64,000 nucleotides of DNA from Thalassotalea_B piscium_A. GTDB lineage: Bacteria > Pseudomonadota > Gammaproteobacteria > Enterobacterales > Alteromonadaceae. A program made the translations under genes and the position numbers. How positions within the stretch are numbered: the first letter of the stretch is position 1; every line of letters begins with the position of its first letter. The notes beneath the pieces were generated by a model. It did no database searches. It was not told the DNA's origin and saw only the letters and a list, made by a program, of their open reading frames with translations. The DNA lies in assembly GCA_049347715.1 (NCBI GenBank), contig CP186339.1, positions 4,092,001 to 4,156,000 of the forward strand. The letters are read 5' to 3'. Positions 43,867 through 53,473 of the stretch are shown here, piece by piece.

Positions 43867-44312
43867 AAGTAATCCCTTGTTAATCATAAAGATTAGTTAA
43901 CGAGATGAAAGCTAAACTCGTCTGTATTGAAGTGCTTGGGTCAACTTTCGCTAATAAACGAGAATTAGCACGTATAAAACTTTTGACGCCCAATTTGACA
44001 CCCAAATAGTTTACTTTATTTTTGACCATAACTTTAAATGAATTGTCACCCACACTTCACCATAGACCATAAGCATGATCTGAGCATTTTGAGTGATGAA
44101 AACATTAAAGATTTTTACATTATGGCTGCGTAAGACTTTGAAAGGAAGCGCTAATAACGAATAAACAGAGTACAACGGGGAGAGTAATTTTTGACATGAA
44201 GTTACATTATCCTGTGATGTAAACTTCATACTGCCTAGAATAAAATAGTGAGCTTAATGATATCAATCAAGAAGCTCACAGGTATTAGTCTAAAATAGAG
44301 CGGGGACAGCAT
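43867..44312. other. 446-base gap with only doubtful small ORFs
   Basis: Between the OsmC and DUF2780 genes, both on the minus strand. Several short frames exist (44011-44229, 43880-44029 and 44120-44197 on the minus strand; 43905-44009 on the plus strand) but they overlap and none has a convincing ribosome binding site. One, MSKITLPVVLCLFVISASFQ (44197 downwards), looks like an orphan signal peptide. An imperfect 12-bp inverted repeat lies at 44196-44229. This may be a decayed gene. Confidence 0.4.
44248..44279 (-). terminator. Probable terminator of the DUF2780 gene
   Basis: GTGAGCTT (44248-44255) pairs exactly with AAGCTCAC (44272-44279) across a 16-base loop; on the minus strand it is followed by TATTTTATTC. 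Confidence 0.5.
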
Positions 44313-44855
44313 TTATCCCATTAATTTGCCTAAACCAGACATTAAGATTTGTTTAGCTTGCTGACCTTGTTCAGTATCTAGGTACGCTTGGGCACTTGAA
44401 ATAAAACTGCTGATCATTTCAGGTTCTAACCCTAAGGCTTCAAATTGCTTTTTCACATCATTAATAGACTTTAATGAATCGCTATATTCTGAAGCTTTAT
44501 CTATTAAGCCACCTAAACCTTCACCTGAACTCAGTTTACTAATATCAGGCATTTGGCTAACAAGCCCATCAATACCCGGAACTGATTGAGCAAGCTGGCT
44601 AAATTGATCATTAGACACATTGTTTTTAACGTAATTTAAAATTGCACCCATGCCGCCTGAGGCTTGTCCTGTATTAACATTTAAAGAGCTTGTTAACATA
44701 TCAACCAAACCATCAGCACTAGGGGTTGGAATAGTTTGTTCTTGAGTACTGCCTAAGCCAACAAGATTTTTCAAGCTATCAAACCAACTTGTTTCTTGTG
44801 CAATCGCTGAACTACTTAAGGTAGAAATAGTTAATAATATAATGAGTTTTTTCAT
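44313..44855 (-). CDS. DUF2780 (VcgC/VcgE-like) exported protein
   Basis: A 180-residue protein with signal peptide MKKLIILLTISTLSSSAIAQ. The mature part is the DUF2780 pattern: SADGLVDMLTSSLNVNTGQASGGMGAIL, VSNDQFSQLAQSVPGIDGLV, and a C-terminal helix AKQILMSGLGKLM. It is low in cysteine and aromatic residues and likely periplasmic or extracellular. The function is unknown. It is a single gene with a probable terminator after it. Confidence 0.85.
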   Translation of the reverse strand: MKKLIILLTISTLSSSAIAQETSWFDSLKNLVGLGSTQEQTIPTPSADGLVDMLTSSLNVNTGQASGGMGAILNYVKNNVSNDQFSQLAQSVPGIDGLVSQMPDISKLSSGEGLGGLIDKASEYSDSLKSINDVKKQFEALGLEPEMISSFISSAQAYLDTEQGQQAKQILMSGLGKLMG

Positions 44856-45221
44856 AAGGGGTATCCGTTTTATTTAATTAGAAACGATTGTACAGCAAAT
44901 CATACACAACTAATGATAAATAATTGCATAATCAATGATAACGCTATAACAAGTATAAACCATAGTACATAATCCTATGTAATGATTTTACAGAAGCTAG
45001 CGCTTAACTTAGCTGTGAGTTTGTTGGCACAAAAGATTTTACCCGGTGAGATCTGAACCAGGTTCATAGCAATCGACAAGATTAGGATAGAATGAATCCA
45101 ATACCATAAGCTCATCATCTAGCTTCTAAGATAAAATCCTATACATAATTTTACTGTTACCTGCATTTTCAGTGACTATTACGCAACTTGTAATACATTA
45201 ACTCAGTTTAGGCTAACAAGC
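44856..45221. other. 366-base gap without a supported gene
   Basis: Between two minus-strand genes. It contains a small palindrome TGAACC-A-GGTTCA (45054-45066) and a 24-codon plus-strand ORF (44982-45056) that I cannot support. The promoter of the DUF2780 gene must lie near 44870-44990. Confidence 0.4.
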
Positions 45222-45878
45222 CTATTTCCTTCCAAGAATTCTTAATATACGCAGGAATAAATTGATAATATCCATATACAATGCTGCAGCACTATCTATC
45301 GCATTATCATATGTTTTAGGAATAGCATTAGCTCTTGCCCAGTCATACCCTATGTAACCACAAAAAATGATTGCAACTATCCAATCTAAGATACCGTGAT
45401 GTGTTTTAAAAATAAATATTTCAATTAATTCAACAACTATCACACAGAGTAGCGCTATGGTTAAACCGCCACTTATTTTTTTAAAAAAGGCAGGATACAT
45501 AGACCCTAACAACATCATGACAAAGGTAACTAAGCCGGTCACTCTAATCGCTTCTAGCACAACGTCTGGGTTATATTGCCCTACGACAAGATTAATAATA
45601 AAGCCAAAGGGAACAACAACAAAATTATATCCAACAAAACTAACAAGTGGGCTATCAGATTTAGTAAATAAGTAAATACCAAAAAAACATGACGCAAAAT
45701 ACCCAATAAAAAAGATAATTGGATTGATATTGCTTATCGACTCAACGGATATAGTTAACACCATGAACCAATTAATAGCGAACCCCCAAAGCAGGGTTAA
45801 ACCAATAACAAAATTATAAACAGAACCACTAATTACCTTGTCATTTGTTTCCGTTCTATTAAATACACTTACTTCCAT
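45222..45878 (-). CDS. Bax inhibitor-1 / US12 family membrane protein
   Basis: A 218-residue protein with six to seven hydrophobic segments of the Bax inhibitor-1-like (UPF0005) family. The family's C-terminal signature is visible: GILDWIVAIIFCGYIGYDWA, followed by NAIDSAAALYMDIINLFLRIL. Bacterial members such as E. coli YccA interact with FtsH, and others conduct Ca2+; which applies here is not known. Many hydrophobic residues are Ile/Phe rather than Leu/Ala and the sequence is divergent from YccA. It is a single gene. Confidence 0.85.
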   Translation of the reverse strand: MEVSVFNRTETNDKVISGSVYNFVIGLTLLWGFAINWFMVLTISVESISNINPIIFFIGYFASCFFGIYLFTKSDSPLVSFVGYNFVVVPFGFIINLVVGQYNPDVVLEAIRVTGLVTFVMMLLGSMYPAFFKKISGGLTIALLCVIVVELIEIFIFKTHHGILDWIVAIIFCGYIGYDWARANAIPKTYDNAIDSAAALYMDIINLFLRILRILGRK

Positions 45879-46198
45879 TTTTTTTCCTTATTATTTAGAT
45901 TTTCTAAACACATATATCACAAAAAACAACAATTTAAACCAAATAATTCCTAGCAACTATCCACTAAACTAGGTCTAACCTCATATGATTCAAAAGTAAG
46001 TTGTCCTCGGTAGTTCTGCTATATACATTTGCACTCACTAAGTGAAAAAATACTTTAGCAGAGTCACATTAAAACTTAAAAGGGGTACACCACAATTTAT
46101 CGTGATATTTTCTGAGCGAGATAGGTATAAATACGCAATAATTAAATAATAGAATGATTCATGCCTGAAATATGTTTTTGATGAACCTTGGTAGATAA
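45879..46198. other. 320-base divergent gap
   Basis: It holds the promoters of the Bax-inhibitor-like gene (minus) and the DUF2982 gene (plus). A 72-codon minus-strand frame at 46038-46256 overlaps the DUF2982 start and looks spurious. I see no strong repeat. Confidence 0.45.
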
Positions 46199-46873
46199 AT
46201 GAGTAAACTTCCTGAAATCTTAATCTGCTCGAATGCAAATCGGCATGGCCTATCATTAACCTTTGCTAGTAGCTTAGCATTACTTTTACTGTTAACCATT
46301 GGTCAACATTTTTGGCAAAGCGCTAAATTACCGTTAATTTTTTTGGTCTTATCTTCATTAGTAACACTCGTTATCGGCGTTGTAAAATTGATAGAACCCC
46401 AATTCAGTTTTAAATTAACACCTAAGTCATTAACCTTTATTCACCGTAAAGGTATATGGTCACTACCTTGGTCTGTTATTAGAAATGTCAGGCCAGTTAA
46501 AAATGTCAGTGGTATTGATATGGAAGAACTTGATTATATAGGTATTGCTATTACAAATATTAATGAAATAGCCTCGCGTATTCCTCCTCGTTTAGCCAAT
46601 CATCTTATTCACGAGCAACGACCTATTTTACTGTATTGCGTTTCACGTAACTTACTGACTATTGAAGAAATTGTTATTAATTTTGATGTCTTCATTCTTG
46701 GTCAAAATAAACTAAAAGGACCTATTGCTGGCTTTTTACATCAATGCGCCTTATTACATGGCATTTTTGGTGCTCACTTATTTATTCCAAACACTTGTAT
46801 TGACCGCTCTATGGAAGAGTTTTCTAAACTTTTAAGAGAGTGTAAAAAGTATCATCAACATTATTTAAATTAA
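46199..46873 (+). CDS. DUF2982 membrane protein
   Basis: A 224-residue protein of a family (DUF2982) found in Alteromonadales and Vibrionales. Two membrane segments (FASSLALLLLLTIGQHF and LPLIFLVLSSLVTLVIGVV) precede a PH-like cytoplasmic domain: FSFKLTPKSLTFIHRKGIWSL, PWSVIRNVRPV and LDYIGIAITN, ending in a helical LHGIFGAHLFIPNTCIDRSM region. Function unknown. It is convergent with fre and closed by a 13-bp hairpin. Confidence 0.78.
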   Translation: MSKLPEILICSNANRHGLSLTFASSLALLLLLTIGQHFWQSAKLPLIFLVLSSLVTLVIGVVKLIEPQFSFKLTPKSLTFIHRKGIWSLPWSVIRNVRPVKNVSGIDMEELDYIGIAITNINEIASRIPPRLANHLIHEQRPILLYCVSRNLLTIEEIVINFDVFILGQNKLKGPIAGFLHQCALLHGIFGAHLFIPNTCIDRSMEEFSKLLRECKKYHQHYLN

Positions 46874-46878
46874 CAATA

Positions 46879-46912
46879 AACCCCTTAATAAAGCTTCATT
46901 ATTAATGGGGTT
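46879..46912. terminator. Bidirectional terminator between the DUF2982 gene and fre
   Basis: AACCCCTTAATAA (46879-46891) pairs with TTATTAATGGGGTT (46899-46912) with one bulged base, between convergent genes. The arms begin and end in A/T, giving a short T tract on each strand. Confidence 0.7.
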
Positions 46913-46933
46913 ATCATAAATCACGTAAGAGAT

Positions 46934-47626
46934 TTAAATAAAGGCGAAGGCATCTGCATACATGTGATCGATTAACGCGCCTTTGCTAACAAAGTCGGTT
47001 CGTACAATACCTACCATATCGAAACGGCCGGCAAGATAGATATCATAGATTGACAAATCCTCAATATCATCCATCACTACTTGATGAACTATGCCCGTTT
47101 TACCTTGCCAGCTTTCACTCGGGTTTTCTATTACAGGATAAAATTCACTATCCTTAAGTTTGCTGATGGTTGCTTGAGTTTTCTCTAATTCATAACCGGC
47201 ACTTTCTTGACGTAACCCCCAATACACAATAACTTTACGCTTTGAGTTTTGGTGTACAAGCTGTTCGAAAATTGACTTGATATAGGAAAAACCTGTACCA
47301 CCAGCAATCAATAGTAATGGACGTTCACTCGGTCTTAAATAAGCACTACCTAAAGGTATTTCTATTTGCACTTGGTTGTTAGCCTGGATGCGCTCAATCA
47401 CTTGCATCGGATAACTATCTGCATTAAAAGCCCCGATCTGAAGTTCTATTAATTCATTCTCAGGTGCACTTGCAATGGAAAACGAACGTTTATCGTCTTC
47501 AGACATAATAAAATTCAAATATTGACCAGGCAAAAAATCAATTTTCTGCTCTGGCTTTAACAGAGCTTTATAAACAAATTCAGTTAGTGGCTCTAACGAA
47601 TGTACCTGACAATTAACAATACTCAT
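46934..47626 (-). CDS. fre: NAD(P)H-flavin reductase
   Basis: A 230-residue reductase that uses NAD(P)H to reduce free flavins (E. coli 233). The flavin site is KRSFSIASAPENE (RxxS), and the nicotinamide domain has PLLLIAGGTGFSYIKSIFEQL and VYWGLRQESAGYELEK, with the C-terminal DIYLAGRFDMVGIVR. It lies 73 bases downstream of ubiD on the same strand, the ubiD-fre order of E. coli; UbiD enzymes depend on prenylated FMN, so a flavin reductase next door is logical. Confidence 0.95.
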   Translation of the reverse strand: MSIVNCQVHSLEPLTEFVYKALLKPEQKIDFLPGQYLNFIMSEDDKRSFSIASAPENELIELQIGAFNADSYPMQVIERIQANNQVQIEIPLGSAYLRPSERPLLLIAGGTGFSYIKSIFEQLVHQNSKRKVIVYWGLRQESAGYELEKTQATISKLKDSEFYPVIENPSESWQGKTGIVHQVVMDDIEDLSIYDIYLAGRFDMVGIVRTDFVSKGALIDHMYADAFAFI

Positions 47627-47699
47627 TGCGTATATTTACCTTTAAATGCTCTATTAAATAAATGTGATAGCCGTATATTTTATCACGAATATATTGACC

Positions 47700-49184
47700 C
47701 TACTCAATAATATTGAGTTCATCCCACAGTTCGTCTATTTGCTGCTTGATGTCCTCGTCCATCACAATAGGCTCCCCCCATTCTCGGGTGGTTTCACCTG
47801 GCCATTTATTAGTCGCATCCATCCCCATTTTCGAGCCTAAGCCAGAAACGGGTGAAGCAAAATCTAAATAATCAATGGGTGTGTTTTCAATTAACACTGT
47901 ATCTCTACTAGGATCCATTCGTGTTGTCATTGCCCAAATAACATCTTTCCAATCCCGAGCATTAATGTCGTCATCACAAACAATCACAAATTTGGTATAC
48001 ATAAATTGTCGTAAAAACGACCATACCCCCATCATCACGCGTTTGGCGTGACCGGCATATTGTTTTTTAATTGTCACAACAGCTAAGCGATACGAACACC
48101 CTTCTGGCGGCAAGTAAAAATCTTGAATTTCAGGAAATTGCTTTTGTAAAATAGGCACAAACACTTCATTTAATGCCACACCTAAAATTGCAGGTTCATC
48201 TGGCGGACGTCCAGTATAAGTACTGTGATAGATTGGGTCTTTTCGCTGCGTAATATGTGTAACCGTAAATACAGGGAAATTATCTACTTCATTATAATAT
48301 CCAGTATGATCACCATAAGGACCTTCGGGTGCGGTTTCATTAGGATCAATATAGCCTTCAAGAATAATCTCAGCCGTAGCAGGCACTTCTAAATCATTAC
48401 TAATACATTTAGCGACTTCAGTTTTTGCACCTCGTAATAACCCGGCAAAAGCATATTCAGACAAGGTATCCGGCACAGGTGTCACGGCACCGAGAATAGT
48501 AGCAGGATCTGCACCTAAGGCTACTGAAACCGGATAATTCTCACCGGGATTTGATTTTTTAAATTCTTGAAAATCTAATGCACCACCACGATGCGATAAC
48601 CAGCGCATAATAACTTTATTTTTACTAAGTACCTGTTGACGATAAATACCTAAGTTTTGTCTTTCTTTATGAGGCCCTTTGGTAACAGTAAGTCCCCAAG
48701 TAATTAAAGGCGCTACATCTCCAGGCCAACAAGTTTGTATGGGCAAACGAGTTAAATCGACGTCATCACCACTAAAAACTTCTTGCTGACACAAAGGTTT
48801 TTTAATGACTTTAACAGGCATATTAAGCACTTGTTTATAAACCGGTATTTTCCCTAAAGCATCACGAAAACCTTTCGGTGGCTCTGGTTCTTTTAACATA
48901 GCTAAAAGTTTACCAACATCGCGCAACGCACTCACTTTATCTTGCCCCATAGCTAATGCAACCCGCTCGGGTGTACCAAATAAGTTGGTCAGTACCGGTA
49001 TATTCTGAGGATTGCCATCTTTGTCGACTGGGTTTTCAAATAATAATGCTGGTCCGCCCTGACGCAAGGTACGATCACTGATTTCTGTCATGGCTAAATT
49101 AGTAGAAATAGGCAGGCTAATACGTTTCAATTGCCCTAACTTTTCTAATTGTTTGATAAAATCTCTTAAATCACTGTATTTCAT
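47700..49184 (-). CDS. ubiD: 3-octaprenyl-4-hydroxybenzoate decarboxylase UbiD
   Basis: The prenylated-FMN-dependent decarboxylase of ubiquinone synthesis. It has 494 residues (E. coli 497). Landmarks are MKYSDLRDFIKQLEKLGQLKRI, NLGIYRQQVLSKNKVIMRWL, EGPYGDHTGYYNEVDNFPVF (active-site Glu region) and VCDDDINARDWKDVIWAMTT. The mature prFMN supplier UbiX is not in this window. ubiD precedes fre; a solute-binding protein gene ends 57 bases upstream. Confidence 0.97.
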   Translation of the reverse strand: MKYSDLRDFIKQLEKLGQLKRISLPISTNLAMTEISDRTLRQGGPALLFENPVDKDGNPQNIPVLTNLFGTPERVALAMGQDKVSALRDVGKLLAMLKEPEPPKGFRDALGKIPVYKQVLNMPVKVIKKPLCQQEVFSGDDVDLTRLPIQTCWPGDVAPLITWGLTVTKGPHKERQNLGIYRQQVLSKNKVIMRWLSHRGGALDFQEFKKSNPGENYPVSVALGADPATILGAVTPVPDTLSEYAFAGLLRGAKTEVAKCISNDLEVPATAEIILEGYIDPNETAPEGPYGDHTGYYNEVDNFPVFTVTHITQRKDPIYHSTYTGRPPDEPAILGVALNEVFVPILQKQFPEIQDFYLPPEGCSYRLAVVTIKKQYAGHAKRVMMGVWSFLRQFMYTKFVIVCDDDINARDWKDVIWAMTTRMDPSRDTVLIENTPIDYLDFASPVSGLGSKMGMDATNKWPGETTREWGEPIVMDEDIKQQIDELWDELNIIE

Positions 49185-49241
49185 ATTAGATTTTGACTAA
49201 AAATTTTGTCGAATATTATAACGTGAGTAAATAGAAAACCC

Positions 49242-49991
49242 CTAATCGATTACAATATTAGTTAGATTATTTCGCTTTGCATTGACTTGGTTATACCCAG
49301 CCCGCACTTTTTCTACGATGGCATCATCCGTAGATTGGCTAAATGCCATAAACAGTTTAGTCACAGGCATGTTTAATTTATATACAGGTTTAAAGTGCTC
49401 ACAATCGAGTCCTTCTTTGTGACAGATTGCTTGAAATGTTGATTTATTGGAGGGAAAAAGATCGATTCTATTTGCTTGAACTAGCTGTACCCCTTGCAAG
49501 CCATGCACTACAACAGTTAAATTTTTAAAACCTTGGCTATGTAAGTATTGATAAACCGCACTATCACGAACGGCTCCTATGCGAAATTGTTTAAGATCAT
49601 CGAGTGAAGACTTTTCATTCACTTGACTATCAACCATACCGTATAAATAATAATCTAAGGTCATTAACTCACCAACCCATTTAAAACTATCTGACCTTTT
49701 TTTTGTTTTAGCTAATGAATAAATCAAGACATTGGGCTCATTGAGCGCCATATAGTATGCTCTTGCCCAAGGTAACATCTCGATGTCATATGAGACTTTA
49801 GCGGCATCTAATACTTGTTTAACAAATGTTGTCGATGAACCGACAATTTCACCCTGGTCTAAAAACTGTATCGGAAAGCTATCTTCTGTCACCACTTTGA
49901 TTTGAATGTCATCGACGGCAAGCTCAGTATCTGCAAAACAAAAGAAAGAGCTAAGCAGTAAAAACAGGAAAGTTATAGAATAATACTGCAT
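49242..49991 (-). CDS. Periplasmic solute-binding protein (SBP family 3 type)
   Basis: A 249-residue exported protein. The signal peptide MQYYSITFLFLLLSSFFCFA is followed by a two-lobe binding fold: IKVVTEDSFPIQFLDQGEIV, YDIEMLPWARAYYMALNEPN, LKQFRIGAVRDSAVYQYLHS. No ABC transporter gene is nearby, so it may be an orphan family 3 binding protein of the kind common in Colwellia and Shewanella. The ligand is unknown. It lies upstream of ubiD with a 57-base gap and downstream of the rho terminator. Confidence 0.85.
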   Translation of the reverse strand: MQYYSITFLFLLLSSFFCFADTELAVDDIQIKVVTEDSFPIQFLDQGEIVGSSTTFVKQVLDAAKVSYDIEMLPWARAYYMALNEPNVLIYSLAKTKKRSDSFKWVGELMTLDYYLYGMVDSQVNEKSSLDDLKQFRIGAVRDSAVYQYLHSQGFKNLTVVVHGLQGVQLVQANRIDLFPSNKSTFQAICHKEGLDCEHFKPVYKLNMPVTKLFMAFSQSTDDAIVEKVRAGYNQVNAKRNNLTNIVID

Positions 49992-50175
49992 TTATTTTCC
50001 TTTTATTTTAGATTTACTGATTAAAATTTATCGTGTTTTTCATAACTCTATACTGAGTGTAGGCTAAATTTGTTCAGTTCACCGTATCATTTACGGGAAT
50101 AACAATAAGTGACTAAAATTTACCCTTAGTATACTAATAAAAGGTTTACTAGAAGATTGTTGATACTTCACAAAT

Positions 50176-50197
50176 AAAAAAGCCAGCAAAAGCTGGC
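50176..50197 (-). terminator. Intrinsic terminator downstream of rho
   Basis: On the minus strand GCCAGC, loop TTTT, GCTGGC and then TTTTTTATTTG. It lies 27 bases past the rho stop codon. Confidence 0.88.
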
Positions 50198-50223
50198 AGT
50201 TTCAATTAATGTTCAACCAGCCG

Positions 50224-51483
50224 TTATTGACGTCTCATTGAATCGAAAAATTCATTATTGGTTTTAGTCATGGCAAGTTTATCAATCATAAACTCCATCG
50301 CGTCAATTTCACCCATATCATGAACTATTTTGCGTAAAATCCACATTTTTTGTAGTTCGTCAGGCTTAGTTAATAACTCTTCACGACGGGTACCACTACG
50401 ATTAAAGTGAATAGCAGGGAATACTCGTTTTTCAGCAATTTTACGAGACAGATGTAATTCCATGTTACCTGTACCTTTAAATTCTTCGTAAATAACTTCA
50501 TCCATTTTCGAACCAGTATCAACCAGTGCAGTAGCAATAATAGTTAAACTTCCGCCTTCTTCAATATTACGTGCTGCACCAAAGAAACGTTTCGGACGAT
50601 GTAATGCGTTAGCATCAACACCACCAGTTAATATTTTGCCTGATGATGGTATAACCGTATTATAAGCACGCGCTAAACGTGTAATTGAATCTAATAAGAT
50701 AACCACATCTTTTTTATGTTCAACTAAACGTTTGGCTTTTTCAATCACCATTTCAGCCACTTGAACATGTCTATTAGCTGGCTCATCAAAAGTAGAAGCA
50801 ACTACTTCCCCTTTAACCAAGCGTTGCATTTCAGTTACTTCTTCTGGACGTTCATCAATCAACAGTACCATCAATTCACATTCAGGATGGTTATGCGCAA
50901 TACTCTGAGCAATGTTTTGTAGTAATAACGTTTTACCCGCTTTAGGTGGAGCAACAATCAATCCACGTTGGCCTTTACCTATTGGTGAAGCTAAGTCTAA
51001 AACACGCGCTGTAATATCTTCTGTTGAGCCATTACCTCGCTCCATCACCATACGTTCATTTGGATGAATAGGTGTTAAGTTTTCAAATAAAATTTTATTT
51101 CGTGCATTTTCAGGTTTATCAAAGTTAACTTCATTAACTTTTAATAATGCAAAATAACGTTCACCATCTTTAGGAGGGCGAATCTTACCTTGGATAGTAT
51201 CGCCAGTACGCATACTGAAGCGACGAATTTGGCTAGGTGATACGTAAATATCATCAGGTCCTGCCAAATAAGATGAATCCGCAGAGCGTAAAAAGCCAAA
51301 GCCATCTTGAAGGATTTCTAATACTCCGCCGCCAAATATATCTTCTCCGCTTTTAGCGTGAGCTTTTAAAATTGCAAAAATGATATCTTGTTTACGGTTA
51401 CGAGCTAAATGCTCAAGTTTCATGGTTTCAGCTAGTTTAATTAACTCGCTAATGGATTTTTGTTTTAATTCGGTAAGGTTCAT
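50224..51483 (-). CDS. rho: Transcription termination factor Rho
   Basis: Hexameric RNA-dependent helicase that ends transcription, 419 residues, identical in length to E. coli Rho. The N-terminal RNA-binding domain begins MNLTELKQKSISELIKLAET; the cold-shock-like fold includes GGGVLEILQDGFGFLRS; Walker A is GLIVAPPKAGKTLLLQNIAQ and Walker B is KDVVILLDSITRLARAYNTV. The 163 bases between trxA's terminator and the rho ATG probably hold its leader and promoter. rho lies downstream of trxA, as in E. coli. Confidence 0.98.
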   Translation of the reverse strand: MNLTELKQKSISELIKLAETMKLEHLARNRKQDIIFAILKAHAKSGEDIFGGGVLEILQDGFGFLRSADSSYLAGPDDIYVSPSQIRRFSMRTGDTIQGKIRPPKDGERYFALLKVNEVNFDKPENARNKILFENLTPIHPNERMVMERGNGSTEDITARVLDLASPIGKGQRGLIVAPPKAGKTLLLQNIAQSIAHNHPECELMVLLIDERPEEVTEMQRLVKGEVVASTFDEPANRHVQVAEMVIEKAKRLVEHKKDVVILLDSITRLARAYNTVIPSSGKILTGGVDANALHRPKRFFGAARNIEEGGSLTIIATALVDTGSKMDEVIYEEFKGTGNMELHLSRKIAEKRVFPAIHFNRSGTRREELLTKPDELQKMWILRKIVHDMGEIDAMEFMIDKLAMTKTNNEFFDSMRRQ

Positions 51484-51646
51484 AGTAAAGGTTCTTTAAC
51501 GATATTACGTTGTTATGCATTGCCAACATGGCATTTTTGAATGAATTTAGAGTTGAATATTGAAATGTTGTTTCCATTGAAAGCTAAACTTAGCATTAAA
51601 AATTACATCCGTAAAGTAACGACTAATGATTAATGCTATAAACACC

Positions 51647-51672
51647 AAAAGGCCCTCATATAAGAGGAACCT
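51647..51672 (-). terminator. Probable trxA terminator
   Basis: On the minus strand AGGTTCCTC, loop TTATAT, GAGGGCCT and TTT form an imperfect 8-bp stem just after the trxA stop. Confidence 0.6.
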
Positions 51673-51680
51673 TAACCTGC

Positions 51681-52007
51681 TTAAAGGTGATTGTCTAAAA
51701 ATTCTTTTAATTGTGTTTTAGATAACGCGCCAACTTTTGTATCAATGACCGCACCATCTTTAAATAGCAATAATGTTGGAATACCACGGATACCATATTT
51801 AGGTGGTGTACCATCATTCTGGTCAATATTTAATTTACCGACAGTCACTTTATCTGCGTATTCTTCAGCTACATCATTTAATAAAGGGGCAATCATTTTA
51901 CATGGACCACACCATTCAGCCCAGAAATCAACTAAAACTAATCCTGATGCAGACAATACATCAGCTTCAAAACTGTCATCAGTTAATTGAACAATCTTAT
52001 CGCTCAT
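51681..52007 (-). CDS. trxA: Thioredoxin 1
   Basis: A 108-residue disulfide reductant with the active site W32-C33-G34-P35-C36 and cis-Pro in IRGIPTLLLFKDG. E. coli Trx1 has 109 residues. It supplies electrons to ribonucleotide reductase, PAPS reductase and methionine sulfoxide reductases. It is divergent from rhlB and upstream of rho, the conserved rhlB/trxA/rho neighbourhood. TCCG/GGAG (complement of 52012-52017) provides the ribosome binding site. Confidence 0.97.
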   Translation of the reverse strand: MSDKIVQLTDDSFEADVLSASGLVLVDFWAEWCGPCKMIAPLLNDVAEEYADKVTVGKLNIDQNDGTPPKYGIRGIPTLLLFKDGAVIDTKVGALSKTQLKEFLDNHL

Positions 52008-52190
52008 TTTATTCTCCGTTAATAATGGCTCTTCACCAATTGATTGAAATTATACCTACATCATTTTTAATTACCAATAGTGAAACTAATATTTATTGAT
52101 CTAACTCATATCTGAAACTAAGATAATCTAAATGCATTAAACCAACAGATACTAATTTTTATTGATCACGTAACCTGTTAAGCTAACGTT

Positions 52191-53453
52191 ATGAATAATA
52201 CACATTTAACAGATATCAAGTTCAAAGAGCTTAATTTAGCACCACAAGTGGTTGCTGGATTAGATGCCATGGGCTTTGAAAATTGCACGTCAATTCAAGC
52301 AAAATCATTACCTGTACTTCTTGAAGGCAAAGACATTGCCGGCCAAGCACAAACAGGTGAAGGAAAAACCATCGCTTTTTTAGCAGCGACTTTTCATCAT
52401 TTACTGCAAAAACCTAAACCCGAACATAATCAGCCAAGAGCTTTGATTATGGCACCAACACGTGAATTAGCTGTACAAATTCATCGCGATGCGATTGAAA
52501 TGTCAAAAAGTACAGGTTTAAAACTCGGCGTTGTTTATGGTGGCGAAGGATACGACAGCCAACGACAAGAACTTGAAAATGGTGTCGATATCCTCATTGG
52601 TACTTGTGGACGTTTAATCGACTACTTCAAACAAGGTATTTATAACCTTAATAATATTGAAGTCGTTGTTCTTGATGAGGCAGATCGTATGTTTGATCTT
52701 GGTTTCATTAAAGATATACGTTACATGTTCCGTCGTATGCCACCTCCAACTGAACGCTTAAGTATGTTGTTTTCAGCTACTTTGTCTTTCCGCGTCAAAG
52801 AACTTGCCTTTGAACATATGAACGACCCCATCAGTGTAGAAGTTGCTCCAGAACAAAAAACAAATGTACGTATATCAGAAGAGCTATTTTATCCTTCAAA
52901 TGAAGATAAAATGACACTTCTACAAACTCTTCTTGAAGAAGATTGGCCAGATAAAGCCATTATTTTTGCTAATACTAAACACAGCTGTGAAAATATTTAT
53001 GCCCATTTAGAAGCCGATGGTATTCGTGTTGGTTTATTAACTGGTGATGTACCACAGAAAAAACGCCTAAAAGTGCTTGAGCAATTTACCAGCGGACAAT
53101 TAGATATCCTTGTTGCAACTGACGTTGCCGCACGTGGTTTACATATTCCGTTAGTCACTCATGTATTCAACTATGATTTACCTGACGATTGTGAAGATTA
53201 TGTTCACCGTATCGGCAGAACGGGTCGTGCTGGCGAAACTGGCCATGCAATTAGCTTTGCCTGTGAAGAATACGTTTTTAATTTACCAGCGGTTGAAGAA
53301 TATATTTCACATTCTCTGCCTGTAAGTAAGTATGATCAAGATGCTTTATTGACTGACTTACCTAAGCCTAAACCGAGACAACGACGTCCTCGACCTCATA
53401 ATTCAGGACAAAATCGTAAACCTGGCGGTAATAACAGAACGCGTCGACGTTAG
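52191..53453 (+). CDS. rhlB: DEAD-box RNA helicase RhlB
   Basis: The RNA helicase of the RNA degradosome, 420 residues. Q-motif FKELNLAPQVVAGLDAMGF, Walker A AQTGEGKTIAFLAATFHHLL, DEAD box VVLDEADRMFDLGF, SAT in LFSATL, and HRIGRTGRAGE in motif VI. The C-terminal tail is basic and rich in Pro, Arg and Asn (PKPRQRRPRPHNSGQNRKPG), as in RhlB. It lies upstream of gppA (20-base gap) and divergent from trxA. Confidence 0.97.
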   Translation: MNNTHLTDIKFKELNLAPQVVAGLDAMGFENCTSIQAKSLPVLLEGKDIAGQAQTGEGKTIAFLAATFHHLLQKPKPEHNQPRALIMAPTRELAVQIHRDAIEMSKSTGLKLGVVYGGEGYDSQRQELENGVDILIGTCGRLIDYFKQGIYNLNNIEVVVLDEADRMFDLGFIKDIRYMFRRMPPPTERLSMLFSATLSFRVKELAFEHMNDPISVEVAPEQKTNVRISEELFYPSNEDKMTLLQTLLEEDWPDKAIIFANTKHSCENIYAHLEADGIRVGLLTGDVPQKKRLKVLEQFTSGQLDILVATDVAARGLHIPLVTHVFNYDLPDDCEDYVHRIGRTGRAGETGHAISFACEEYVFNLPAVEEYISHSLPVSKYDQDALLTDLPKPKPRQRRPRPHNSGQNRKPGGNNRTRRR

Positions 53454-53473
53454 ATTAAGGACTCACGTTATTA

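Noticed and set aside
44011..44229. 72-codon minus-strand frame in the OsmC-DUF2780 gap
   Set aside because: No convincing ribosome binding site or domain; it competes with other equally weak frames, so I list the gap as a possible decayed gene.
46038..46256. 72-codon minus-strand frame overlapping the DUF2982 start
   Set aside because: It overlaps a better gene on the other strand and shows no conserved motif.
51691..52099. Two plus-strand frames (99 and 98 codons) across trxA
   Set aside because: Both are antisense shadows of thioredoxin, whose WCGPC motif and length are beyond doubt.
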